64,000 nucleotides of DNA from Candidatus Bathyarchaeum tardum. GTDB lineage: Archaea; Thermoproteota; Bathyarchaeia; Bathyarchaeales; Bathyarchaeaceae. The stretch lies in the NCBI GenBank assembly GCA_029762755.1, contig JARVGH010000001.1, positions 62,001-126,000 on the forward strand, given 5' to 3'. Positions 42,832-51,575 of the stretch are shown here, piece after piece. A program made the position numbers and the translations under genes. The number at the start of each line of letters is the position of its first letter. Position 1 is the first letter of the stretch. Under the pieces are notes generated by a model, which worked only from the letters and a program-made list of their open reading frames with translations, did not search any database and was not told the DNA's origin.

Positions 42832-43909
42832 AAGTTCATCGAAAAAGAGAAGTGAAAAAGTTCTCAAAGACCTCAGAGACTTTGGTGGTGAGCTTTATGA
42901 TCAGATTGAGAAAGGGCAGTTTCCTTCAGTTGAGATGCCTAGTCGATCCACGGAAAATATTTACTACAGTCCTGATGAGCGCCAGTATATATTAGGGGAC
43001 CGAAATGTTAAACGGAATGCGAGAAACATTCGTCACATTAAACCTTTCACCCAGATGGTTTGGGCTGGTTTTTTTGCTAGTGAACTTGTCAAAAACAGAA
43101 AAACTTCAACCCTCAGGGATGTGTATTATTCTGCACAAGCTTATGAGATGACCTTCAAGGATCAGCCTGAATCCAATAACATACTTACTGACTTAGAAAC
43201 TGCAACTGGTTTTGCTCGAGAGGATTTTAATGTGTATCCTGAAGAGCGCTCTGCCCTGTTTGGTGATTTAACTATTGAGTATACTGTTCCTGGGTATGAG
43301 GGCAAAAAATTGAACATGACTTCTCATCCTGACGGTGTAATGCTTGGTCCCTCAGTTGTTTCCTCTGAGTTTGCCCAAAATAAATGTGACAAAGTTATTG
43401 CCATCGAGAAAGGTGGTCTGTTCACTAGGTTTATTGAAGAACGTGTTCACGAAAAATTCAATGCTCTTCTTGTCTTGTGTGCCGGTCAGGCTCCTCGAGC
43501 AACTCGGCATTATCTTAATCGTTTGAATCAAGAATTAGATCTTCCAGTTTACATCTTTACTGATGGTGACCCCTGGGGGATGCATATTGCTATGGTAATC
43601 ATTTCAGGGTCTGCAAACGCTGCTCATCTTAGGGGGTTAACTACTCCTGACGCGAAATGGGGTGGAGTATACGCTACTGATATTGTGGATTACAAGTTGC
43701 CAACGGATCCATTAACTGATGTGGACATTAAACGGCTTCATGAACTCGAAAAAGACCCAAGATATAAGGGCGAGCTCTGGAAACGAGAAATAAAGACTTT
43801 CCTAAAAATCAAAAAGAAAGCAGAACAAGAAGCTTTCAGTAGATACGGTTTAACATACATTGTAGATGAATATTTGCCTACAAAACTGGAAGCAATGGCT
43901 GCTGATTAA
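42812..43909 (+). CDS. top6A: DNA topoisomerase VI subunit A
   Basis: DNA-cleaving Spo11-like subunit. The 365-residue protein has the catalytic tyrosine in the winged-helix region (TLRDVYYSAQ). Its Toprim domain has AIEKGGLF (Glu) and YIFTDGDPWGMHI (two Asp) for metal binding. The coupled order top6B-top6A with a 20-base overlap gives balanced production of the A2B2 enzyme. Confidence 0.96.
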   Translation: MTKKETESSSKKRSEKVLKDLRDFGGELYDQIEKGQFPSVEMPSRSTENIYYSPDERQYILGDRNVKRNARNIRHIKPFTQMVWAGFFASELVKNRKTSTLRDVYYSAQAYEMTFKDQPESNNILTDLETATGFAREDFNVYPEERSALFGDLTIEYTVPGYEGKKLNMTSHPDGVMLGPSVVSSEFAQNKCDKVIAIEKGGLFTRFIEERVHEKFNALLVLCAGQAPRATRHYLNRLNQELDLPVYIFTDGDPWGMHIAMVIISGSANAAHLRGLTTPDAKWGGVYATDIVDYKLPTDPLTDVDIKRLHELEKDPRYKGELWKREIKTFLKIKKKAEQEAFSRYGLTYIVDEYLPTKLEAMAAD

Positions 43910-44100
43910 AACCCTTTTAAATTTTTAGTATTTGTTGCGCGAATAATTGGGTTTTCATTTCCAAGAATATTTTCTGTTGCTTTTTATTATAACTTTTTTC
44001 TTTTATCCGTAATTTTTGTTATATTAAATTCATTCATTTTTATTTTATCTTTTTTGTTTGCTATGCTCTGTTGTAGTATGTTAGAAAAAACAATATTAAT

Positions 44101-44822
44101 ATATGTTATCTTACTTCACGCTATGCACTTTACGGCTGAACGCTTACGGGTTGGGAAAAGGGGTAAATGATGAATAGTAAGCTCTATTGTCTGCTTTTGG
44201 AATACTTGAAGGATTCCAGCAGAAGCGACAGAGAATTAGCCAAGATACTTGGTGTTTCTCATCCAACAGTGTCCCGAATGAGGGCAAAACTGATTAGCGA
44301 TGGTGTGATAAGCCATTTTTCTGCAATTCCAGATTTAACTAAAATAGGCTATGAAATTTTGGCGTTTTCGTTTGTCAAATTTAATATGAATAATTTAGCA
44401 AATGTTGAAAAAAGCACAAAATATTGGCTTAACCGTAATCCCCAAATCATTTTTTCTGCACGCTGCGAGGGGTTGGGAATGGATGCTGTGACCCTGTCTT
44501 TGCACAGAAATTATGCGGAATACAAAAAGTTTTTTTCTAAAAACAGGTTTGAAGGCAGTGGTTTCGTATCTGAAGCGTATTTTGTTCTTGTGGATATTAA
44601 ATCTGGTATTGCTAAACCGTTTTCTTTTGAGTATTTAGCTGAAAATAAAAAACAGAAAACCAATTAAAATTTTTAACATATTTTTGTAATGTTGTTTTTT
44701 GTAAACGGTTTAACGGGCTGTTTATCCGTGTTTTTAACGTGTTTTACTCTCATTCTAAAATTGATCGAATGATATGTTATAAAATATTATTTTTTTTATA
44801 AACGTGCTAAACTCTAACATAT
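44101..44822. repeat. Four TAACATAT copies around the Lrp gene
   Basis: ATATGTTA at 44101-44108 and 44772-44779, and its complement TAACATAT at 44674-44681 and 44815-44822, flank the regulator gene on both sides. In AT-rich DNA some copies are expected by chance. Autoregulatory Lrp sites are possible. Confidence 0.3.
44167..44667 (+). CDS. Lrp/AsnC-family transcriptional regulator
   Basis: A 166-residue regulator. Residues 1-60 form the helix-turn-helix (SDRELAKILGVSHPTVSRMRAK), and the C-terminal half is an alpha/beta RAM-like ligand-sensing domain (YEILAFSFVKFNM onwards). It probably forms octamers or tetramers that sense a small metabolite. A GGGGTAAATG start context gives a weak ribosome site. 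It stands alone between gaps of 257 and 449 bases; TAACATAT repeats flank it. Confidence 0.82.
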   Translation: MMNSKLYCLLLEYLKDSSRSDRELAKILGVSHPTVSRMRAKLISDGVISHFSAIPDLTKIGYEILAFSFVKFNMNNLANVEKSTKYWLNRNPQIIFSARCEGLGMDAVTLSLHRNYAEYKKFFSKNRFEGSGFVSEAYFVLVDIKSGIAKPFSFEYLAENKKQKTN

Positions 44823-44910
44823 TTGTTTTATTATTACTTATTTATTATGTTTAATGACGTGATCTTTGATTGGAATTTAGTAATCTTTATTACTGACTTA
44901 TGTTCATTGT

Positions 44911-44993
44911 GGGAGAGTGGTACCCCAATCGAAAACTAGCTTTATCTCCCCCTGATGGCTCAGTTTTATTTTAGGTTGGGGTACTACTTTCTC
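44911..44993. ncRNA. Long-stem structured element, possible small RNA or leader
   Basis: GTGGTACCCCAA (44917-44928) pairs with TTGGGGTACTAC (44976-44987) over 12 bp with one G-U wobble. An outer GAGA/TCTC extends the stem across a 2-base bulge. The 47-base loop includes TCCCCCTGATGGCTCAG. A TATA-like TTTATAAA lies about 115 bases upstream near 44796. It is the only recognisable structure in the 449-base gap before the SprT-like gene. It may be a transcript of its own or a 5' leader. Confidence 0.4.
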
Positions 44994-45116
44994 TTTTACT
45001 GAAATTGTGACAACTTTAGATTTTTTTGTTTTTTATGTTATACTTTATTTAATGTAAACACTTTTGTACGATACGCTAAAATTATTGCAACACGTCACGG
45101 GAGTGCTATGTAGATT

Positions 45117-45464
45117 ATGTGTGATGCCGATTGTTTGTTTCAAGCAAGAATCGTTTATTTGATTCTTTCTAATGATGCAGATGAAGCCTTGAAATTACTT
45201 AGTGACCATTATGAAGTTGCAATGCCAAAACTCAAAGTTGGAATGCCGAAACGTTACTCCAAAAATCCTGCTTGTTATGTTGCTAAAAACAGAACAATCC
45301 ATGTTGCACGAAGAGAAGTTCTGTGTAGCCCCCACATAATTCTTCACGAGTTTTATCATCATCTCCAGCGAGTAACAAACGCCCACGGGGGCATAGAAAA
45401 ATATGCTGACAAATTCGCACAAAACTACATAGAGGCATACAAAACAGCAATAAACAAAGTGTAA
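45117..45464 (+). CDS. SprT-like putative zinc metalloprotease
   Basis: A 115-residue protein with a single HEFYHHL motif (HExxH with an additional His) preceded by HVARREVLCSPHIIL, the arrangement of minimal SprT/zincin-like domains. It is too short for a full protease family and may act with a partner. The stop is three bases before the JAMM gene start, so the pair is probably one operon. The substrate is unknown. Confidence 0.65.
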   Translation: MCDADCLFQARIVYLILSNDADEALKLLSDHYEVAMPKLKVGMPKRYSKNPACYVAKNRTIHVARREVLCSPHIILHEFYHHLQRVTNAHGGIEKYADKFAQNYIEAYKTAINKV

Positions 45465-45467
45465 TAC

Positions 45468-45875
45468 TTGTCAGAATATAAGCAAGGGATAATTTTGACC
45501 AAAGAAATTTTAATTGAAAAAACCGTTGTTGACAGCATATTGAGTTACGCTCAAATGTGTCATCCCAAAGAATCAATTCTTCTACTAAAAGGAAAAACTG
45601 ACCGAAAAAAAATAATAATCAATGATGTCCAAATTCCGCCGTTAGCCACTCATGGAAACACCTTCTCGGGTTTCCCATTGAGCAGACTCCCAATTGATTT
45701 TTCAGTCATTGGTGTTGCTCATTCTCACCCTTCTGGTGTACTTTGTCCTTCACCTACTGATTTAAATCATTTTTATGGTAAACTAATGTTGATAACTGGT
45801 TTTCCATACCAAACTGAACAGCATATAGTGGTCCTTGACAGAAACGGAAACAATTTAGAATACAATGTTGTTTGA
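45468..45875 (+). CDS. JAMM/MPN+ metalloprotease-like protein
   Basis: A 135-residue MPN domain with the complete JAMM signature: a Glu in KESILLLKG, then AHSHPSGVLCPSPTDL giving HxHx7SxxD. Archaeal JAMM proteins remove ubiquitin-like SAMP tags from proteins or cleave related conjugates. The start is TTG. Pairing with an HExxH protein is unusual and suggests a small peptidase unit. No ubiquitin-like gene is in the window. Confidence 0.85.
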   Translation: MSEYKQGIILTKEILIEKTVVDSILSYAQMCHPKESILLLKGKTDRKKIIINDVQIPPLATHGNTFSGFPLSRLPIDFSVIGVAHSHPSGVLCPSPTDLNHFYGKLMLITGFPYQTEQHIVVLDRNGNNLEYNVV

Positions 45876-45966
45876 AATCGTTTTTAAAATACAATTTTTT
45901 AACGTGACTTACCATTATATTAAAATACGCCTTGAACCTGTAAACATTACTCTTGAAGGGTCTATA

Positions 45967-46167
45967 ATGAGTGAAGACGTGCCCATTGGTTTAACATTAA
46001 TCTCAAAAATAGTTGGTTTGGTACTCATAATTATCGGGGCAGCTATTGCTTACATCTCATATGATCCCCCTACTGGTGCCATCAATAATTTTGCTGGATT
46101 ATTTGTTGGAATTGGTCTCGTAGTTGCAGTGGTAGGGTTATTATTGTTCTTAGTAAGAGGACGGTAA
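45967..46167 (+). CDS. Small membrane protein, hypothetical
   Basis: A 66-residue protein with an N-terminal MSEDVPIG, two membrane helices (LTLISKIVGLVLIIIGAAI and FAGLFVGIGLVVAVVGLLLF) separated by a polar hairpin loop, and a basic end VRGR. A GAAGGG ribosome site supports the ATG at 45967. A longer frame from 45865 adds sequence with no domain and overlaps the JAMM gene. No family is recognised. Confidence 0.65.
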   Translation: MSEDVPIGLTLISKIVGLVLIIIGAAIAYISYDPPTGAINNFAGLFVGIGLVVAVVGLLLFLVRGR

Positions 46168-46346
46168 TTAACAAATTTTTTGTTTACTTATTACGTTATC
46201 CAACATTTTCGGAGACTAGAGCATATTATTGAATCAAGGTTTTTAGTAAAAATTTTTACAAACAATAATAGTAAACATAATATATGGGAAAACTTTAGAA
46301 AGGGGAAAAGCTTACCTAGCTTTCTGCAGCCAAATAGGCAAAAAGG

Positions 46347-47054
46347 TTGTTGACATTGTCGGAAAAAGTTACAAAGATCTTTGAGCAAGCCAAAAGTGAA
46401 GGGCGAAAATTTCTTCTTGAATACGAAGCAAAAGCTATTTGTCAAGAATACGGAATTCCAGTTACAAAAGTAAAGGTATCACAAAACGCGGAGGAAGCCG
46501 CAGATTTTTCTGCACAGATTGGATATCCTGTGGTTCTAAAAATTATTTCTCCTGATGTCATCCACAAATTTGATGTTGGCGGTGTAATCCTTGACATTAA
46601 CAGTAAAGAAGAAGCAAAAAATGCCTATAACACAATAATAGAAAATGTTAAGAAACATAAACCAGACGCAAAAATTCATGGTATACTTATTCAAGAAATG
46701 GCGCCTAGCTCCACTGAGGTTATTGTGGGGTGCATTAAGGATGCACAATTTGGACCCACTTTGATGTTCGGTTTTGGCGGAACCTTCGTGGAAGTCATGA
46801 AAGATGTTTCCTTTAGGATTGCTCCACTAGTTGAAGCAGACGCTCAAGAAATGGTAACTGAAATAAAAGCATACCCAATTCTCCAAGGGTGCCGTGGTCA
46901 ACCACCTGCAGACATTGATACTTTAGTAAAAATTTTGTTAAATGTTTCAAAGCTAGTAATGGATTACCCTGAAATAAGAGAACTTGACCTAAATCCTGTC
47001 ATGGTTTATGAAAAAGGCGCCAAGACTGTTGACGCAAGGATCATTTTAGAATAA
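46347..47054 (+). CDS. acdB: ADP-forming acyl/acetyl-CoA synthetase beta subunit
   Basis: ATP-grasp subunit that conserves energy by converting acyl-CoA, ADP and phosphate to acid, CoA and ATP in fermenting archaea. The 235-residue length is that of the separate beta subunit. Visible features are LLEYEAKAICQEYGIPV, YPVVLKIISPDVIHKFDVGG, FGPTLMFGFGGTFVE and RELDLNPVMV. The alpha subunit is not in the window. Two adjacent TTG codons can serve as start. Together with AOR it suggests peptide or sugar fermentation. Confidence 0.9.
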   Translation: MLTLSEKVTKIFEQAKSEGRKFLLEYEAKAICQEYGIPVTKVKVSQNAEEAADFSAQIGYPVVLKIISPDVIHKFDVGGVILDINSKEEAKNAYNTIIENVKKHKPDAKIHGILIQEMAPSSTEVIVGCIKDAQFGPTLMFGFGGTFVEVMKDVSFRIAPLVEADAQEMVTEIKAYPILQGCRGQPPADIDTLVKILLNVSKLVMDYPEIRELDLNPVMVYEKGAKTVDARIILE

Positions 47055-47149
47055 ACCTCTTATTTTAGAACTTACATCACCACTTGCAGATTTATCAAAA
47101 ACGTGAAATAAACTCCACAAGCATCACAAAACAAGGTCGAACCTAGGAA

Positions 47150-48022
47150 GTGAAGAAAATATCCAACGCTACAAAAAACAAAATCGATGACCTAAACCAA
47201 GAGTTAATTCCCCTCAAGGAAGAAAGAAACCAATTAAATCTAGAAGCAAAGAAGTGGGCAGAAAAAAGAAACAAACTCAATGAACGAATTAAAAACATCC
47301 GAAAGGATGTTGCTGTATTCAAAGAAAATCGAGATGCAATAAACAAACAAGTTCAGGACCTAAAAAATCTGCGAAATAATGTAGCTGCTAAAGGCAAAGA
47401 AAAACGCGGTAAGATTTCTGAATTGCAAGAAAAAATTAATGACCTAAAGGAAGACAGCCCAAAAGGAAACCTGAGGCAGGTTGCTAAAAGAATTGAAGAA
47501 ATCGATTGGGAAATTCAAACAAATTCTTTGCCGCTTAAAGAAGAACAACAATTAATTAATCAAGTACGCGAACTTGAAACCCAGTTGGTAGCTCAAAAAC
47601 GCATAAAGAAAGTCAAAGACCAATTGTATGAGTTGCGTTCAGAGCAAAGAAGTTTTGGATCTGAAGCAAAAACTTTTCATGACAAACTTTCTGACTTGGC
47701 TGAACAAAGCCAAAAATTCCATACACAGATGATTAGTATTCTGGAAAAGTCTAAGGAACTTCAAGCTGAGGCTGATGAAGCCCACAAAAATTATGTTGAA
47801 TCCCGAAAACTCGCTCAAGAAAAACATGAAAAATGTGTTGAGTTGATTAAACAAATAAAAGAAATTCAGCAAGATTTGAAAGAAACAGCGGATCAAAAGA
47901 AAGCAGTGCGTCAAGATGAACTAAAACAAGAACTTGAAGAGCGTGCTGTGGCGAAATTGAAGAATGGCGAGAAACTTTTGTGGGAAGAATTCCAAATTTT
48001 AGCTGAAAAAGGGTTGCTTTAA
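47150..48022 (+). CDS. Archaeal coiled-coil protein (COG1340-like)
   Basis: A 290-residue, almost wholly helical, highly charged protein (KKISNATKNKIDDLNQEL onwards). A central break (KEDSPKGNLRQVAKRIEEID) probably forms a hairpin in the coiled coil, and the short end is KNGEKLLWEEFQILAEKGLL. This layout matches a widespread archaeal family annotated as coiled-coil protein or phosphoserine-phosphatase-like, whose function is unknown. The start is a GTG or a close alternative. Confidence 0.75.
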   Translation: MKKISNATKNKIDDLNQELIPLKEERNQLNLEAKKWAEKRNKLNERIKNIRKDVAVFKENRDAINKQVQDLKNLRNNVAAKGKEKRGKISELQEKINDLKEDSPKGNLRQVAKRIEEIDWEIQTNSLPLKEEQQLINQVRELETQLVAQKRIKKVKDQLYELRSEQRSFGSEAKTFHDKLSDLAEQSQKFHTQMISILEKSKELQAEADEAHKNYVESRKLAQEKHEKCVELIKQIKEIQQDLKETADQKKAVRQDELKQELEERAVAKLKNGEKLLWEEFQILAEKGLL

Positions 48023-48129
48023 TTTGTTTTTGATTCTGAAACATCTGTTCTTGTAGGTGTGAATACAAAGGAATAAAGACAAAATTAAAGTGTGCCTCCC
48101 AGTAACCTATTACTATAAGGAGAGCAAAT

Positions 48130-49296
48130 ATGCCCACAGCAGCAAAATCTGAACGCGTTCTAATTTTATGTGTTGACCGAGACGATGACATAGGCATGAA
48201 AGCTGGAATAAACACGCCTATTCTTGGAAGAAAAGAGAACGTGAATGCAGCTGCAAGTTTAGCTCTTCGTGATCCTGAAGAAGCAGACGCCAACGCTATG
48301 TTTGAAGCTGTTAGAATTTATGACAATCTAAAGAAAAGTGCCAAGGGCCAAGAAGAATATCAAGTTGCAACAATAGCGGGTTCTGATTTGGAAGGTGTTG
48401 AAGCAGACCGGCAACTTGTGTTAGAGCTAACTGAAGTTTTGGAAGCTTTCCATGCGACCGACGTTATCTTAGTTACTGATGGCTACACTGATGAGATGGT
48501 GTTGCCCCTCATTGAATCAAGAGTTCCTGTTACATCTGTTCGACGTGTTATAATACAGCATAGCAAGTCAATCGAAGAATCTGCTGCAATTTTTTCAAGG
48601 TACATGAAGCTCCTTGTGGAAAACCCTAGGTATTCTCGAATTGTTTTAGGCTTACCTGGTATCCTTCTCTTGGTTTTAGGTGTTTTAGCAATCTTTGATT
48701 ATTTTGCTTACGCTGTTCAAGCACTCGTGTTGATTGTTGGGGCCTTTCTTGTTTGGAGGGGGTTTGGGGTCGACAAAACTGTATATAGTTTTGTTAAATG
48801 GACAAAAGAGTATTCACCGCCACCATTTACTGTGCAAATTGCTGGCTTTTCCGCTCTCGCAGGTGTATTGGTAATTATTGTGGGTGGTTATTTAGGAGGA
48901 ACTGCAGTGGCAACAGTGGCGTCTGTAGAGCCTAATCCCTTTGCTATTGTTCCTAGACTTGTTGGAGAATTCATTGGAGAGTCAACTTATCTCATAGCTG
49001 TTGGTATTTGTGTCATTCTTTCAGGCAGGGCTGTTCGATGGTTTCTTGAACATGACTTGCGACTATGGCGCACTGTTGTTATCGTAATTGGTGTTGCTTG
49101 GTCCTCGGTTATGTTTGTTGAAGCATCAAACATTCTTATTAACCCTACTTTCGATTATATGTCGTTAGTTTATTCTATTGTTGGTGGCATACCTGTAATA
49201 GTTTCTGCCTTCTTAACTGCCCTTCTCTTGCGTAGAAAATACAGTGATTATTTCAAAAAAACTGATCAAACCTTAGAGGATTTTGAAGAAGAATAG
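48130..49296 (+). CDS. DUF373 family membrane protein
   Basis: A 388-residue protein typical of archaeal DUF373. A cytoplasmic N-terminal domain (VLILCVDRDDDIG; TDGYTDEMVLPLIESRVPV) is followed by about six membrane helices and an acidic tail (TLEDFEEE). The function is unknown. AAGGAG upstream supports the ATG. It is followed by the cis-prenyltransferase, a neighbourhood seen in other archaea, so a role near lipid or envelope metabolism is possible. Confidence 0.88.
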   Translation: MPTAAKSERVLILCVDRDDDIGMKAGINTPILGRKENVNAAASLALRDPEEADANAMFEAVRIYDNLKKSAKGQEEYQVATIAGSDLEGVEADRQLVLELTEVLEAFHATDVILVTDGYTDEMVLPLIESRVPVTSVRRVIIQHSKSIEESAAIFSRYMKLLVENPRYSRIVLGLPGILLLVLGVLAIFDYFAYAVQALVLIVGAFLVWRGFGVDKTVYSFVKWTKEYSPPPFTVQIAGFSALAGVLVIIVGGYLGGTAVATVASVEPNPFAIVPRLVGEFIGESTYLIAVGICVILSGRAVRWFLEHDLRLWRTVVIVIGVAWSSVMFVEASNILINPTFDYMSLVYSIVGGIPVIVSAFLTALLLRRKYSDYFKKTDQTLEDFEEE

Positions 49297-49440
49297 TCCC
49301 ATTATTTTTTTCCGCTTTTGATTGAAAGCTTATTATGTAACAGCTTAGTGTATGTACTTCGTTTGCATGTTCCAAAACATGAAAACTCTAGGCAAACCGA
49401 AATTAATGATAACTTCATCTACTTTGTGTGGCAAAAAATT

Positions 49441-50223
49441 ATGATTGAACGTTTGCTTTCTCTTTTGGGTGTTTACAAAGTCTACGAGAAATGGTTAAGT
49501 CTTCAAGTCAAAAAGGGAAAAAAACCTGAACATGTTGCTATAATACTTGATGGGAACCGGAGGTGGGCTTCTCAGAAATCTCTTATTCCTTGGATTGGTC
49601 ATCGTCATGGTGCCAATAAAATCAATGAATTGATGGATTGGTGTATCGAGTTAGATGTTAAATTCATTACATTGTATGCTTTTTCAACTGAGAACTTTCG
49701 TCGGCCTCAAGAAGAAGTAAACGAAATCATGAAACTAATTGAAGAGAACCTGCGTTTAATTCCCGAAAATGATATGATTCATGAAAATAAAATCCGCGTT
49801 AAAGCAATAGGTCGTATTGATCTTTTACCCAACTCTATACAAGAAGTAATTCATCATGTTGAAGAATCAACAAAAATGTATCCTGACCGGCTTTTGAACA
49901 TAGCATTGGCTTATGGTGGTCGTGCCGAAATTGTTGATGCTACCAAGAAAATTGTTGAAAAAGTACAAAATGGTGACCTAAAATCCGAAGATATTACCGA
50001 GAACCTTTTTGAAAATTACTTGTATACTGCTCATATGCCTAGACAAGATGCAGATTTAATTATTCGAACATCAGGAGAAGAACGACTTAGTGGTTTTCTT
50101 TCTTGGCAGTCTGCTTACAGTGAACTCTGCTTTGTAGATGTAAACTGGCCCGATTTTAGGCATATCGACCTTTTACGTGCAGTTCGAACATACCAGCGAC
50201 GAAAACGCCGTTTTGGGAAATAA
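49441..50223 (+). CDS. uppS: Cis-prenyltransferase (undecaprenyl-diphosphate synthase family)
   Basis: Elongates isoprenyl diphosphates with cis double bonds to make the polyprenyl carrier used in glycan and N-glycosylation pathways. About 260 residues from ATG 49441. HVAIILDGNRRWAS holds the catalytic Asp and diphosphate Arg, ITLYAFSTENFRR is motif 3, and IIRTSGEERLSGFLSWQSAY with ELCF is motif 5. A longer frame from 49318 adds 41 residues outside the family and is rejected. Confidence 0.93.
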   Translation: MIERLLSLLGVYKVYEKWLSLQVKKGKKPEHVAIILDGNRRWASQKSLIPWIGHRHGANKINELMDWCIELDVKFITLYAFSTENFRRPQEEVNEIMKLIEENLRLIPENDMIHENKIRVKAIGRIDLLPNSIQEVIHHVEESTKMYPDRLLNIALAYGGRAEIVDATKKIVEKVQNGDLKSEDITENLFENYLYTAHMPRQDADLIIRTSGEERLSGFLSWQSAYSELCFVDVNWPDFRHIDLLRAVRTYQRRKRRFGK

Positions 50224-50230
50224 AAATTTT

Positions 50231-51460
50231 TTAGCCTCGTTTTTTGGCACTCACTATAGAAATTACGTCTCGATCTTTCAAGACGTAGTCTTCTCCTATT
50301 CGGGTTTTGCCTCGAATGTCGATTGCGTGAATGAAACTGTCTCCAAGTTCTGTGTGGATTATGTATGCCAGTTGTCGTGCTGTAGTGCCAAAGGGCACAA
50401 GGTAAACATCGGGTAGAACTCTGCCTTTATGGTCGCTTAGGTGTTCCACGTCTTCTACTGGGTAAACAGCAACCATCTGTAGCAATTCAATAAATGCAGT
50501 GTTAATTGCTTCTTGCACTCCTGTGGAACCAAATTTGTATAGAATATTTTCTTGAATTTTATTTAGGGCATTTTCTTGTGCCTGATTAAGCTTGTCTGAT
50601 TTTGTTATGGTTAATTTACAATCGCCTGGAGTGTAATTGATTAACCCATTTTCTGCTGCTCTTCGGAGGGCAAGTTCTGCTTCTGCACAACAAGCTACAA
50701 CTTTGTGTCCACTTTGTTTTAGTCTTTCAACATTTTCTTCGGCATGGGGACAGTCAATCTTGTTCGCCACAATTATTGTTGGCTTGGAACTACTTCTTAG
50801 TATATCTAAAAATTTAATCAGATCATCATTGTTCCACAAAACAGGTTTATCTGCTCTAAGGTCTGATTTTCTTAAGCTTTCAACTATATGGAAACGTTTG
50901 ATGCCTAATCCAGTTAAACGTGACTCAAGAAGAGAAACCAAGTCTTCTTTTCCTGCTCCTGCAGTTCTAGCAATTTTTGCCCAATCTTTTTTGAGTATTT
51001 GGTTCATCCACATGGTTATTTCAGTTTCAAGAAATTTTACATCCTCTAAGGGGTCATGTTCTCCTTTTTTGCAGATTCTGCCCTCGCAATCTGTTGAACC
51101 GGAAGCGTCAACTACGTGAAGAAGTGCATCTGCTCGTCTGAGTTCATCTAGGAATTGGTTTCCCAGTCCTCGTCCTTCCCATGCTCCGGGGACAATTCCT
51201 GCTACGTCTATCATTTCAATCGGAACCAGTCGGATTCCATCCAGACACAAAGAATTGTTTGGGTTGTCTTCGATTTCAAACTCTGGATGGACACAAGGAG
51301 TCCTCAAGTATCCTATTCCACGGTTAGGTTTGATTGTAGTGAAAGGGTAGTTACCAATATCAACTGGAATCAGAGTTGCAGCTGAAAAAAAAGTAGATTT
51401 ACCTGTATTTGGTTTGCCTACGATTCCTAACTTTTTCGAATAAGATTGTACACTCATCAA
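50231..51460 (-). CDS. YchF/OBG-family GTPase with C-terminal TGS domain
   Basis: A 409-residue P-loop GTPase. G1 is GIVGKPNTGKST, the switch region IGNYPFTTIKPNRG, G3 IDVAGIVPGA and G4 IVANKID. The end (LVPFGTTARQLAYIIHTELG to DYVLKDRDVISIVSA) is a TGS domain. Family members bind ribosomes and may act in translation or stress response; the exact archaeal role is not settled. It converges with uppS, seven bases apart. Confidence 0.9.
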   Translation of the reverse strand: MMSVQSYSKKLGIVGKPNTGKSTFFSAATLIPVDIGNYPFTTIKPNRGIGYLRTPCVHPEFEIEDNPNNSLCLDGIRLVPIEMIDVAGIVPGAWEGRGLGNQFLDELRRADALLHVVDASGSTDCEGRICKKGEHDPLEDVKFLETEITMWMNQILKKDWAKIARTAGAGKEDLVSLLESRLTGLGIKRFHIVESLRKSDLRADKPVLWNNDDLIKFLDILRSSSKPTIIVANKIDCPHAEENVERLKQSGHKVVACCAEAELALRRAAENGLINYTPGDCKLTITKSDKLNQAQENALNKIQENILYKFGSTGVQEAINTAFIELLQMVAVYPVEDVEHLSDHKGRVLPDVYLVPFGTTARQLAYIIHTELGDSFIHAIDIRGKTRIGEDYVLKDRDVISIVSAKKRG

Positions 51461-51575
51461 ACTACTCTTCCAATTTGTTAAAGGTCAGATTAGAACTGTT
51501 CAATTCAACTATGTAGTGTCACTGCTAAAAGTTTTGTTAGATTATTTGAATACCCTTTCATTATGTTTGCAATTT

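Noticed and set aside
50637-51119. 160-codon plus-strand frame inside the GTPase gene
   Set aside because: Antisense shadow of a strongly conserved GTPase coding region.
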